Source of the DNA: Thinopyrum elongatum
Taxonomy: Eukaryota; Streptophyta; Magnoliopsida; Poales; Poaceae
DNA: 64,000 nt
Direction of reading: 5' to 3'
NCBI GenBank assembly: GCA_011799875.1
Contig: CM022298.1
Coordinates: 291,867,891-291,931,890, forward strand
Below are positions 35,060-45,864 of the stretch, piece by piece. Below the pieces are notes generated by a model that was not told the DNA's origin, ran no database searches, and saw only the letters and a list, made by a program, of their open reading frames with translations. The position numbers and the translations under genes were made by a program. Each line of letters begins with the position of its first letter. The first letter of the stretch is position 1.

Positions 35060-37085
35060 GCGGTGGATGTGCGGTGTGTGTGTGTCTGCGCGTCTGGGGT
35101 GGGGGGGGCTGGCAGTACACTACGAGTCGTGAGCCACCGTGTGGGTTGGCCATTTTGTGAGGTAGGTGCCACATCAAAGTCGTGAATTCATTATTTAAAA
35201 CATTACACAACCCTTTCATACATACATGTTTTGGCCACATGCAGTCGGTGGTTGTCCTACACGATGCTCACTCGTGTGTGACGCTTTCTGTGGGCCCGCG
35301 AGGTCGTCATCCATCACTTCGACCAATAGCCGGCAGAGCGGTTAATTTGACCAGCAAGGTTGATTCTTTTTTGTTTGTGTTATGGTGGGAGTATATAGTA
35401 CGCGTCAAAGAGGTGGAAGGGGACCAGCATATGTAGTATGTATGCGTCCGTGAACACACCTCATTTAGTGTCGGGACTTTTCGGTATCCGAGGCACGTGC
35501 CACATCAAAGTTGTGCATTGGCTATTCAAACATCACACAACACCTCTTTGGGCCACATGCATGCAGGTGGTGGTTATCCTAGGACACTCATGTGTGACGC
35601 TTCCATCTGTGGGCCCGCGAGGTCGTCGTCGATGCATGCATCACTTTGACCTACATCAGGAGAGATTAATTAATTTCACCAAGGAGGATTCTTTTTGGTT
35701 TGTATTACGGTAGGTGCATATAGTATGCGTCGAAGAGGGGGAAGGGGACCAACATATGTAGTACGCTTCATGAACCTCGCTCTGTGTGGGGACTTTACGA
35801 TTTTTGAGGCATGTGCCACATCAAAGTTGTGCATTTTGGGTATTCAAACATCACAACCACACACATCTCTCCATAAATATGTTTGGCCCACATGCAAAGC
35901 GATGGTGGTTGTCCTCTGGCAACCACTCACGCGGTTATCAACGATATCAATGCTTTCTATTTATGGGCCTGCTTGGTCCATCACTACTTTGCTCGACAAC
36001 AAGAGAGGTTAATTTGACTTAGGAGGGGATTATTTTTTGGTTTGTATTACGGTATATAGGTCATGCTCTGGGATGAGATGATATAGTTTGAGCACACATG
36101 CATGTGTACGCCTGAATCCCTCCCATCGAGTCGAAGTGGGCAGTACCACGACACGTAATGTACCGATCTCGCTCTGTGTGGGGACTGTACGATTTTTGAC
36201 ACACGCGGCACATCAATGTTGTGAATGGTATTCAAACATGCATGCACGCATCACCTCCATACATACATATGCATGTAGTGGTTTTCTTCGAATGGTACAC
36301 TCCGTCACGTGGTTATCGGGGACAAGTCTATATATTCATGGGCCGCGTGGACATCCATGATCACTTTGACTGACAACAACATAGGTTACCATGGTGGATT
36401 CTTCCTTTGGTTTGTGTTATCATAGTAGGTCATGGTGAGATTCAGACCTAAGTTTTAGCGCATACTATGCATGCCTGCATGAATCCCCGTCATCGGCTCG
36501 AAGTGTGGTGTTACATACATATATACAATGCGTCGTCAACTAACCCTCGCTTCGTGTGGGGATTTTTGGTTCCAAAGCACGGTGCCACAACAAAGTTGTT
36601 CCATTGTTTATTCAAACATCAACACTCCATACATATGTTTGGGACATATGCAGGCAGTGATTGTCTTCAGGGACTTGCTACTTGCGTGATTATTAGCGAG
36701 CTAGCCCATCTCTGGGGTCGCATAGACGTCCATCACTTTGACCAATAACAAGAGAGAGGTTGTACGACCAAGGTAGATTATTCTTGGTCTGTTTTACGAT
36801 ACATCTTGGTGAGATGCCCTCTCTCGCCGACTGAAAGTGTGTGTGCGTGTGTGTGTTTGATGGGGTGGGGACTACTACTTCGCACTTTGCTAGGTGAACC
36901 TCCATGGGGGCGGGCATGCGTTCATAGCTTAGGATTCCCCTCCTGCCGACACGAAGGGGGGCAAGCTATACCGTGCGCTTTGTGAGATAGGTGCTACATC
37001 GAAGTTGTGCATTTGGTATTTGAACATCAAACCACCCTTTTCATACATATATTTGGTCACATGCAAGTGTGTTCGTGTTCTGACC
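35060..37085 (+). repeat. tandem array of six diverged 320-400-bp units
   Basis: The landmark GTGCCACATCAAAGT and its variants recur at about 35166, 35497, 35813, 36206, 36592 and 36991, spacings 331, 316, 393, 386 and 399. Each unit then reads TTGTGCATT..ATTCAAACATCA, CATACATA..TTTGG..CACATGCA, GGGCCCGCGAGGTCGTC, CATCACTTTGACC and GTTTGTRTTACGGTA. No ORF is conserved among units. It lies between the zinc finger relic and the promoter of the gene at 37778. Confidence 0.88.
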
Positions 37086-37224
37086 CTTTCCCGCGTCATT
37101 TTCGGCAAATTTATGAACATTAGACAAGTCGGATGACACAACAGACACGGTTCACTCACACTAACCGTGTGCCACGCCGGTGCCACTGTCATGCACATCA
37201 GCACAGTACATTGGGCTCCACGAG

Positions 37225-37418
37225 GCTTCCCCTCTCAAAAATATCTACCCAGCTGCAGGGTTTTTCTGTTTGATAAGACACGGTTATTATGTTTCGACCA
37301 TGTGTGATGTTTGTTGTTCCCGCTCCTGCCTGCATCCCTCAAAAATATCTGCCCGGCTTGTGGGTTTTCCTTTTTCATAACACACGGTTGTTATTCCAGG
37401 ACCATGTGCAATGCATCA
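37225..37418 (+). repeat. two ~108-bp direct repeats
   Basis: CCTCTCAAAAATATCTACCC..GACACGGTTATTATG..GACCATGTGTGATG (37228-37308) recurs as CCCTCAAAAATATCTGCCC..CACACGGTTGTTATT..GACCATGTGCAATG (37338-37415). The ACACGGTT and TGTGNNATG parts echo the subterminal repeats of the surrounding element. Confidence 0.7.
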
Positions 37419-37585
37419 TCCAAATTTTCAATAGCCCCGGCAATTTACTCCCACGTAGTAAAATTTTCAGTAGCCGCGTCATTTCCTCAAACACCCCCTC
37501 CACACACATACCCCAAAAACTCCTCGGGCGTGCGCGTGCGCACACACACACCCCACCACCTCGACCTCTCCCTCGCTCGAAACCC

Positions 37586-37592
37586 TATAAAG
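37586..37592 (+). promoter_or_regulatory. TATA box upstream of the gene at 37778
   Basis: CCCTATAAAGGTCGCC lies 192 bases before the ATG, with a CT/CA-rich leader before it and a GCC-rich leader after it, typical of a grass gene promoter. Confidence 0.55.
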
Positions 37593-37777
37593 GTCGCCGC
37601 CGTCGCCGCAAGGCCTCCATTGTCAACATCTGCCGGTTTGCCCGTGCAGCTTACCCACCGATCTCCATACCCAGGCCACCCTGAGTTTCTTAGATAACGC
37701 CTGCCAAATGCCCCCTTTCCCACAGATCCGCATCCCCCACTCCAAAGCATCGCAGCCTAAGCCCCACTACGCTTCCC

Positions 37778-38356
37778 ATGGAGCTCGAGGAGCGAATGTC
37801 CCAAAAGAGGTGTATCATGGCCTCTTCGCCCGACGTCGCCGAGGTGGCCGCCGAGGAAGCTGACGACCATTACTGGCCACAGGCTCTCAATCAGCGGGCT
37901 AGAGTATGTGGGTATGTCACGGACGCCGGCTACGACATCGAGGTCATCAACAGCGATGGCCTGATGCGGGCTACGTCACAGGTTAAGTGGCCCACCGCCA
38001 ACCCCTCGGGTTCAACCGCTGTTGATCTCATCCATGGCCTCACCAATGATCTCCTCTGGCTTGCTATCGAGAATTTGCTGTCCTACATTGCCATCGAGAC
38101 CCTTTTGTCATTTCTAAAGGACACGTTCTGCGACGCTGGCTTGGGATCCACAGCTGCCAAGTCAGACCTCATCGACGGCAACCACAAGGAGGGCACCCTC
38201 TCCGGCTCTTCGAAGGGGAAAGAGCACATCTGCGACATCAGGGAGGGCACCCTATAGCCGTGCTCTTCCAAGGGGAAGGAGCCCATCTGCGATAACATGG
38301 AGCACACCCAGGGTCCATGCTCTTCCCACGGGAACGAGCCCATCTGTGACAATTGA
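37778..38356 (+). pseudogene. unknown plant protein with three degenerate C-terminal repeats
   Basis: ATG 37778 follows a TATA box. The frame runs 160 codons to TAG 38255-38257, and through that stop to TGA 38354-38356. The tail repeats a unit of about 17-18 residues three times: SGSSKGKEHICDIREGTL, PCSSKGKEPICDNM and PCSSHGNEPICDN. The stop in unit 2 fits CAG to TAG. The N-terminus has an acidic patch and the middle (DLIHGLTNDLLWLAIENLL) is hydrophobic and helical. I do not recognise a domain. It may be the first exon of the B3-like gene further right, since both lie on the plus strand with intron-like sequence between. Confidence 0.5.
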
Positions 38357-38442
38357 GGAAACCCATGATTTGTTTTGACGTGCCTCTTCACAGGGGGAAC
38401 CCATGATTTGTTTTGTCGAGTCCCTTTTGTAGTGTAGTGAGA

Positions 38443-38990
38443 ATATGTCCAGTTTTAATTGCTATATTTGGTTGTTTGCAGTATGCCTTGTTTATTTCAG
38501 TTGTTCACAATGTGATGCTCTATATGTGCAACTATTTACTATGCAGTACATTTTCATCAATACCAGTTTTAAACATACCGATAGGAATACATATATTTGC
38601 TTGTTGTTAAGCCTGTTATAGCTAGCATATGCCTCTTTTAAAGTTTGTTGGTTGTTTGTAGTTAGCATATGTCCAGTTTCAAATGTTATCTTTGGTTGTT
38701 TGTAATATGCCTTGTTTATTCCATTTATTCACAACGTGATGTTCTATATGTGCAAGTATGAACTATGCAGTTCAATTTCATCAATACCAGTTTCAACAAT
38801 ACCATTATGAATGACTACATTTGGTTGCTGTTAAGCATGTTGTAGTTAACACACCTTTCCATTTTTATTTAACAATAACTAGTGTACTTTGACTGGCACA
38901 ATACCAGTTTGAATGACTATATTTGCTTGTTGTTAAATGTTAGGCCTGTCGTAGTTAACACACCTTTCCACTTATTTTGCTTAACTAGCA
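38443..38990 (+). repeat. diverged direct repeats in intron-like sequence
   Basis: ATATGTCCAGTTTT..TTTGGTTGTTTGCAGTATGCCTTGTTTATT..CACAATGTGATG (38444-38560) repeats about 222 bases on (38665-38790). A second pair, GACTA(C/T)ATTTG..GTTGTTAA..GTAGTTAACACACCTTTCC, lies at about 38813 and 38912. Duplicated intron sequence, no ORF. Confidence 0.75.
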
Positions 38991-39494
38991 TCCTTAAACC
39001 TGCACACTGAAGCTATCTTTTGGAGATTATTTTGTCTGCCATGAATATATTTGGTTGATGTTTAGCCTGTTGTGCTTAACATGCCTCTCGATGTACTTAC
39101 ACAGGACAATTTTGGGAACGACTGTTGTTTTCCATCGAGGTTAGTTTCATCCCATGGCTTATATATATTCACTGTTCAGGATATCGGTAGCTCATACCAT
39201 ATAGGCCGGGGGCTGATAATGGACTAATTGATGAATCGGACTTTTAACTGAATATATTTGTAACCCATTTATCGTTAGGTTAACTAGGGCCATATGTAAT
39301 ATATCTGAGGCTACATAGCAACATGCACTGTACTGAATGTCTAAATATGCAATCCTAGGCTACATAGCAACAAGGAAGAGTGTTACCTTAATGTTCTGAT
39401 GATGTCTAGATATACGTATGAAAGCAGCAGTAGCAGCAGCAACAACAACAACAACAGCAGTTAATCATCTGATAATTTGTAAAAATGCGATAAA

Positions 39495-39584
39495 CTCCCT
39501 CCGGCCCATAGTATAAGATGTTAATTCATCCAATATGTGAGTATATTGGATGTTATAAGATATTATATAATGGGACGGAGGGAG
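39495..39584. mobile_element. Stowaway MITE (Thalos-like), 90 bp
   Basis: CTCCCTCCGGCCCAT at the left is the near-exact inverse of ATGGGACGGAGGGAG at the right. The middle (TAAGATGTTA..GGATGTTATAAGATATTA) also folds back. The TA duplication is weak: TAAA on the left, TG on the right. Confidence 0.88.
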
Positions 39585-39642
39585 TGTTGTACTACATCAT
39601 TGTGCAATTGCTGTTTAGCTTCTAATATTAACTTGGTGCTTT

Positions 39643-40216
39643 TAGGTACATATGTCATTGGTAAAGATCCGCGCTTCGACCCTTTCTGTGTATGGGGCAA
39701 TGAGATATTGATGAACCACCATCAAGTGAGGAAGCTGATAAAGATTGTTAGTGAAATGGGTCAAAACATGGCAATTAAACTATTTATTTACACTTTATCC
39801 AAGACAACAGCGAACTGCAGGATGGTAAGTAAGAACTCTGCAGCCTTCTTTTTACTGCCTATAATGAGTTGTGTTATATGATAATGTCTGAATCTTTTTC
39901 CTTTGCAGTGGTTCCCAAAGCAGTTTACTCATTACCTCTCAAACTACATGATTGGTGGGCATGCAAAGGTTAAAGTATTCTACCAGAACACGATGACTAT
40001 CTAGATGTGTTCATGAAGACAGTGAAGGATGGGCGGTCGGCCATCACAAGGGGTTGGACTAGAGTCGTGCGTGCCGTCTGCATGGGGGAGGGCACAATAT
40101 GGGCATTCCACGTCACCTTGTTCAGCAACCAGAATGTATTTCCCTCTTTCTTTACTGTCTTTAATAGTACAAGTATACAACTATGGTTCATCATTCTTTA
40201 TTTGGTGCTTATGTAA
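39643..40216 (+). pseudogene. B3-like DNA-binding domain relic, two exons
   Basis: Exon at 39646-39824 (YVIGKDPRFDPFCVWGNE..) sits between a TTTTAG acceptor and a GTAAGT donor. The next exon begins after CTTTGCAG at about 39909 with WFPKQFTHYLSNYMIGGHAK and continues, after one missing base near 39990, with DVFMKTVKDGRSAITRGW and GEGTIWAFHVTLFSN. The P-x-x-F..Y start and the GW..F-x-V-T-L-F end fit the B3 DNA-binding fold of plants. The frameshift leaves it non-functional. Confidence 0.5.
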
Positions 40217-40369
40217 TTCTTGAACATATGTACCTTTTAATCGAATAATGCATTGGTTGTTTGAACCTGATGGATATGAATAAAGCTATAGCATACTTTC
40301 AAATTCAAATCCGGTACAATTTTAAATAACAACAATTAAATTACGGTGAAATTTTGCTCTGCAAGTCGT

Positions 40370-41050
40370 TACGGCGCACACGGTCGGTAAAACACAAACA
40401 TTTGTGATATACACCATAATCCGACACGGTTCACAGAGAGGAAACGTGTGCGAGCATGCACACAGTTGCCATTTGCAAAGCGTGTGTGATGCCAGACAAT
40501 ATCACAAACGGTGCGGGCAAACTAAACATTTGTGATAGTTGCCTTATCATACACGATTTGCAATCATGAACTATTTCTGATGTGGTACGCATCGTTAACG
40601 TTGCACCACAGAATAGCGTGTGCGATAGTTATCATGTACGACGATGTTACAACGGTCCGACGTTTTGTAATCCTATCCGACACGCATACGATGATTAGCT
40701 AATCTTCTTAATTAGTTATCGCATACGGTTCGGGAAAAGTGAATGTGTGTGATTGTCTGCTTGTCATACATGTTCTATAATCGTGAACTATTTGTGATGG
40801 GCCGCGCATTGTAAACGTAGCATCATAGAGTACCGACTGCAATGGCAATGCGAGCACAAACGAGTCGCAAGGATGGAGCATTTGGGATATTCGAGATATC
40901 AGAAATAGTTTTATAGGGACAACCGTATGCATCAAGGCTCCCTATCCCCGACGGTTTTTGGGTTGTGAGGGAAGGACCCCCATCGCACACACTCACTTGG
41001 CGACGGTTCAAAATGCCATCTGGAAAAGGGGTTAAAAACCGTTTGTATAG
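40370..41050. repeat. subterminal repeat region, right end of the CACTA-like element
   Basis: Repeated, both-strand motifs: GTGTGCGA(T/G), ACACGGTT, ATTTGTGATAG, GTGAACTATTTSTGAT and ATCGTTAACGTTGCACCAC/GTAAACGTAGCATCAYAGA. They match the style of 27165-27725. The last 30 bases (GGGGTTAAAAACCGTTTGTATAG) are the candidate terminal inverted repeat. Confidence 0.7.
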
Positions 41051-41940
41051 CACCTCGCTGTACCAGTGAACCAGATAATGATGTTCAAACAGAACCTGAT
41101 GTTGATCGTGATAACCCACCTGCTAAAAATAAATGTTATGATAAAGGAGACTTTGTTGCTAGAAAGCATGGTAAAAAAGAGAACCATGGGTTCGGAAACC
41201 CATGCCCTTTCCACCTAAACCATCTAAGAAAAAGGACGAGGAAGAATACGAACGCTTTGCTGAAATGCTTAGGCCAGTTTTTTTGCGTACTCGTTTGACT
41301 TATATTTTAAAGATGGCCCTTATGCTAAATATATGAAAGATATTGTCACTAATAAAAGAAAAATGCCTGAAGCTGAAATCTCCACCATGCTTGCTAATTA
41401 TTCTTTTAAGGATGAATACCAACTATACCATGCTCTATCAAAAGAAACTATGTCAAAACTGCTTTATGTGATTTAGGAGCTGGTGTTAGTGTTATGCCTT
41501 TCTCTTTATACAAAAGACCTGATTTGAATAAACTCACACCTACTGAAATATCATTGCAAATGGCTGACAAATCAACAGCCATACCTATCAGTATTTGTGA
41601 GGATGTGCCTGTTGTAGTTGCAAATGTTACTATCTTTAAAGACTTTGTTATACTTGAGATGCCCGAGGACGACAACATGTCGAGTATCCTTGGTAGACCA
41701 TTTTTTAATACTGCAGGGGCTGTTATTGATAGCAACAAAAGCAATATCACTTTTCATATCAATGGTAATGAGCATACGGTGCACTTTCTGAAGAAACAAT
41801 TTCAAGTGAATGGTATTAATGTTATTGAAAAGGCTCCGACAATTACTATTGGAGGCTTTCAACTTCCCCTTCCTACTGCCAAAAAGAAATATGAAATACT
41901 TATTGTTGGGGATATGCATATTCCCGTTGAGGTAACTTAG
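41051..41940 (+). pseudogene. Athila-like gag C-terminus and aspartic protease
   Basis: After the CACTA-like block the frame resumes with TSEPDNDVQTEPDVDRDN, then a basic linker and ERFAEMLRPVFLRTRLTY, broken by frameshifts near 41180 and 41300-41440. From about 41450 a clean frame encodes the protease: ALCDLGAGVSVMPFSLYKR with active-site DLGAG, MADKSTAIP, VVVANVTIF and ILGRPFFNTAGAVID, ending VGDMHIPVEVT at TAG 41938-41940. No reverse transcriptase follows. The protease would cleave gag in a complete element. Confidence 0.82.
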
Positions 41941-42862
41941 TGTTTTCCAAAAATTCTTTGGGTTCATGCTAATCGGAAGTGGTTGTTAATAAGACTTGAT
42001 CAACCTTATTAATGGAGTACTTTCGAGAGGCATCTAGTCGATGAATTTAGTAAGCATAACCTTCTGTCCCTACCTTTTGTTTTCTGTTATTTTTAGTTAA
42101 ATGCAATAAAATTCCATGTTTATCCTGTTTTCTGATTTATCCGTGCAATAAAAATGGCTCAAAAATAAAAGTGCTCAGAATGACCTGAAATTTTAATACA
42201 ATTTTTTTTCTGAATATATGAGAATTTCTAGTACCAAATACACTTCAGGGGGGTGCCCCAGGTGCCCACTAGGCACCAGGGCGCGCCACACCCACCTGGC
42301 GCCCTAGTGGGTAGTGGGCCCCACAAGCACCCCCTCACTCACTTCTTTAGCTCACTTCGTCACCTACCTCCAGAAAAAAATCTTTGTAGCTCTCTCTCTC
42401 CCTCGTGTTCTTGTTGTCAAACCCACAAATTTTGATCTCTTTGCTCGGAGCTCCGTTTCCGAAAATGTTTTGGGGGATTGCTGCTTAGTATGTGACTCCT
42501 CCATTGCTCCAATTAGTTTTTGCTTTGGTGGCTTATATTTTGAGTAATTAGCTACTTGAGGTGCTGCTGAAAATGAGCTTGCATGTTGAATTCCATGAGT
42601 TCCAAGTAGGTTGAATGCTTGATATAGCCTCTAGACATCCATATGAGTAGTTGTTATCAATCTTGTGAAGTTTTATTGATATCATTTGGTGACCCAAAAA
42701 TTTCAGAAATTGTTCGCAGATAAAATGCACCTCTTTAGGAAGAGTTCTTTGAGGCGGAGGTGCTCGGAGGCATCGTCGAGTGGAAGCTCGATAAGATAGG
42801 GCTATGTTGAATCAAGGGCAAGTTCGGTTCGGGATACCGACACCAGATCGTACCTATGGCCA
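41941..42862 (+). other. Athila-like internal non-coding region with LTR-like text
   Basis: No gene. At about 42246-42330, GGGGGGTGCCCCAGGTGCCCACTAGGC..GCGCCCTAGTGGGTAGTG closely resembles the LTR at 4540-4615 and 46085-46155. GTGCCCACTAGGCACC and GGCGCCCTAGTGGG also form partly complementary arms. Confidence 0.55.
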
Positions 42863-43830
42863 AGTGACGAGTTTATGATAGGTGCATGCATTAAAGAAGA
42901 ATTTGATCAGTATGTTCACAACACTGAGCTCGCCCCCTTCATCGCAGATAAGTGTACTCAGCACTACAACCTTACTGAATCGTTCACCAAAGAGTTTAAG
43001 TTTCATTCTTGTGATTCTAGAGTCTCATTTTTCTTTGTAATAGAACCTATAGCATTCCCTTAGAAGAATTATGTGATGCATGCAAAATTCCATATTGGGG
43101 CTCGTTAGATGAACCACCAAAATATAAGTATGAAATGTTCCTAAGCAGCCTGTGTTGTGGTGAGGATAGGGGAGTTGCACACGCTAGAATAAAAAGTATA
43201 CAATTTCCCTCCATCTGTTACTTTGCACTTTTTAATGGCAAATGCGTCATAGGAAAACAAGACTTTAGCACACTTTCTGCCCCAGATTTGAGCGTTATAC
43301 ACACTGCTTTAACGGGCACTAAATGATATAATCTTGGAGCAATTGTTGCACTGAGGCTGCAATGTAATGCTGACAGTGGTCATTTATACGGAGGAATTTA
43401 TGCCTCCCGCTTAGCTGCAAGGCTAAGAGTTTCACCTTTGCCTAATGATCCTGTTTTACCCACTTGATATTTGGACTTTGATGTGATGCAGCGTCATAAG
43501 TTCTTTAAGTATGGGTCCATGAATTACAACTATAACTTGATGTTTAATAAAAAACCTATCATACCTGTTATTTTGCCGGTGCCTACTCTCTTTGATTACC
43601 AGGTTAAAGGAAGGATTACATTTATGAGAGAGAGAGAGAGGCACGTGAGTACATCGCAGCAGTGGAAGCTGCCCGTCCGGCTGAGGAGGCCGCACCTAGA
43701 GCCTCCACAAGCTATCATTTTGACTATTGCCCAAACCAGGGATGGTGATTACGAAGTTAAGCGAAAGCCTAAGCTTGGGGGTGTACGTATTTCTCACCGA
43801 CATTACATTCATGTTCACACATTTCATTCT
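42863..43830 (+). pseudogene. Athila ORF2 (env-position, ATHILA ORF-1 family-like) relic
   Basis: The frame begins MIGACIKEEFDQYVHNTEL (ATG 42875). It continues through stops at 43061, 43323 and 43465 with small shifts: EEDRG-like block, SICYFALFNGKCVIGKQD, DSGHLYGGIYASRLAARL, MQRHKFFKYGSMNYNYNLMF and VTKQR-like repeats, ending near KRKPKLGGV. The same C-terminal text occurs on the minus strand in the second Athila copy (55735-56127). In plant Athila elements this ORF sits where retroviruses have env; its function is unknown. It is broken and not expressible as a whole. Confidence 0.65.
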
Positions 43831-45850
43831 AGTCGTCGGTGTTCATCCACTTTCATTATATTATCCATGTTATATTTATTTTCTCGCTTTCTTCTTGTGT
43901 GTTTGAAAAACTTTAAGAAATTCCAAAAATATTTCTCGCTTCTTTTCGGCTTTTCTTTCTAGTTTAATTTAGTTGCAGCATTAAAAGAAAAGATTTCTTG
44001 TTCTTCTTTTACTTGTTAGGAGCTTTCCAGTGTGAATAGTTTTTCTCATTTTTGTTTCCCTTTGTTAATTTGCTTTCTACAAGAAAAACAAAAAACTCCA
44101 AAAATATTTCAGTGTGTTTCTCTAAAATTATTTTCTTCTGTTGAGTCGTACTAAGGAGAAGACCACGATGAAAATGTTGAGTGGCTCTCATTTGCATTAT
44201 TGTTGATCTAACAAAGAGCCTATATTATTTAGTCTTCTCCTTTGAGTAAAATGTTTGCAGATTCCAGCTTAGTCCATGGCACTCTTGCACTATTTATTAT
44301 TTTCCTATCATTCAGTCATGCAAGTGAAAGGCAATAATGATGATATATGATGAAGTGACTGGGGCAAGGAAAGGCGGGTATGACCTCAACTTGTTTTTGT
44401 TTTTGTAAACATGTTTAACTCAGTATCCATGATTCACATATTATGATTAAACATGTTTATGATGACAATTAGAGATTATAGTTGCTCATGCCATGCTTAA
44501 GTAGCTAGGAGTGGATAATGATTTATTTTAGATGCCAACATGCATTAAAATAGTTCTGATGTATTATGATGATATGGTATCCTCCTCTGAATGTTTCGAG
44601 TGGCTTGACTTGGCACATGTTCACACATGTAGTTGATTCAAAACCAACATAGCCTCCACGATATTTATGTTCATGGTGTTTATATCCTACTCATGCTAGT
44701 ATTCAATGTTAATTATTCACAATGCATGTTCATGACCGTTTTCGCTCTCTAGCTAGTCGCTTCTCAACCTAATTGCTAGCCTTCGCCTGTACTAAGCGGG
44801 AATACTGCTTGTGCATCGAAATCCTTAAACCAAAGTTATTCCATATGAGTCCACTATATCTACCTATATGCAGTATTACCCTGCGGTTTTAAGTAAATTT
44901 GCATGTGCCGCCTCTAAAATTTCAAATGAACATCCGTTTTGGGTGCCCGTACCGCTCATGGAGCGGCAGGGGGTGGTTAGTATCTTCCATGCTAAGATGA
45001 TTATTCTCATGATGAGTGTTTATTCACTCGTCCTAGCACGAGAGGGGCTGGTAATCGGGATGCCCAGTCCCATGATCAAAAATTGCAAATAATTAAACAA
45101 AACTCCCCCGGACAATTGTTGGTATGGAGGGCACCCGAGGATTCGGCTAGCCATGGCTTGTGTTTGTGGAGGGGGAGTAAAATTTACTTTTACCGCTTGG
45201 GAACCGTAGCCAATTTGTTTAGCAATGAAGATATTGAAAACTCTTGGTCGTAATGTTGACCAAAAAGGTATACCTCCCAAAATTATATTTTATCTCTGAT
45301 TTAAGCTTTGAGCTCTGGTACCTCAGCAAATCCCTGCTTCCCTCTGCGAAGGGCCTATCTATTTATTTTTTATGTTATTTTACTTTTATTGTTGAGTCAT
45401 CACCTTCTCAAATAAGCACCAGTCCTGAGAGCTCTATTGTCATCCTCATGCATTGTGTATAGTTAATGTTTTGTGCATCATGACTGGATCTCTTCTACCA
45501 TGAATTACAATGTTTAGTTGCTACTTGAACTTTGGAGGTGCTCTACATTTATGTTATGCGGTCTCAGAAAGGGCTAGCGAGATATCATTATTGTCATATT
45601 ATATCATGATTGTTTTGACAAAGTGTTGGCATTTGAAATATTTTATTATTGCTCGCTAGTTGATTATGGCATTGATACGAGTGAATATAATTTCTAATAG
45701 TTACCATTTGCATGGTTATTCATGACCTTTGCTGAAAACCTGGGTATTATTTAAGCATACATATGGACACAAGAACAAAAGAGTTCGTAAAAGTTTTTCT
45801 TTATCACTTTCAGTTTATCAACTGAATTGCTTGAGGACAAGCAATGGGTT
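43831..45850 (+). other. Athila 3' internal non-coding region
   Basis: AT-rich spacer between ORF2 and the 3' LTR with no supported gene. The inverse copy at 53648-55735 has the same landmarks (for example TTGCCTTTCACTTGCAT-type and CCCATGATCAAAA-type text), confirming that it belongs to the element. Confidence 0.7.
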
Positions 45851-45864
45851 AAGCTTGGGGGAGT
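45851..45864 (+). other. polypurine tract
   Basis: AAGCTTGGGGGAGT directly before the 3' LTR. A matching AAGCTTGGTGGAGT is found reversed at 53648-53661. Confidence 0.85.

Larger units (their letters stand above)
27144..41050. mobile_element. CACTA-like DNA element carrying several captured gene relics
   Basis: A 13.9-kb block interrupts the Athila gag-protease frame. The left end is CACTACAATCAGAGACCC. The right end, reverse-complemented, is CTATACAAACGGTTTTTAACC, a partial match to the left end with the final TAGTG apparently altered. Both ends carry subterminal repeats with GTGTGCGAT and CGGTTCAC/CAGTTCA motifs. No transposase is visible, so it would be non-autonomous. Inside lie an exonuclease, an F-box/FBD gene, an XS-type zinc finger gene and a two-part B3-like gene, plus tandem arrays. 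The three-base duplication expected of CACTA elements is not recognisable (CGA on the left, CAC on the right), so the superfamily call is moderate. The boundary as an insertion is firm. Confidence 0.65.

Noticed and set aside
35060..37085. possible CRISPR-like array of repeats
   Set aside because: Units are 316-399 bp, diverged, without spacers, and lie in a plant transposon.
27144..41050. PIF/Harbinger or Mutator assignment for this element
   Set aside because: No TTA/TAA or 8-9-bp duplication found. The CACTA-type left end and subterminal repeats fit CACTA better, though not conclusively.
43860..44200. hydrophobic ORF end (LYLFSRFLLVCLKNF) as a membrane/env segment
   Set aside because: It lies beyond the ORF2 end in AT-rich non-coding sequence and is not matched by an ORF in the inverse copy.
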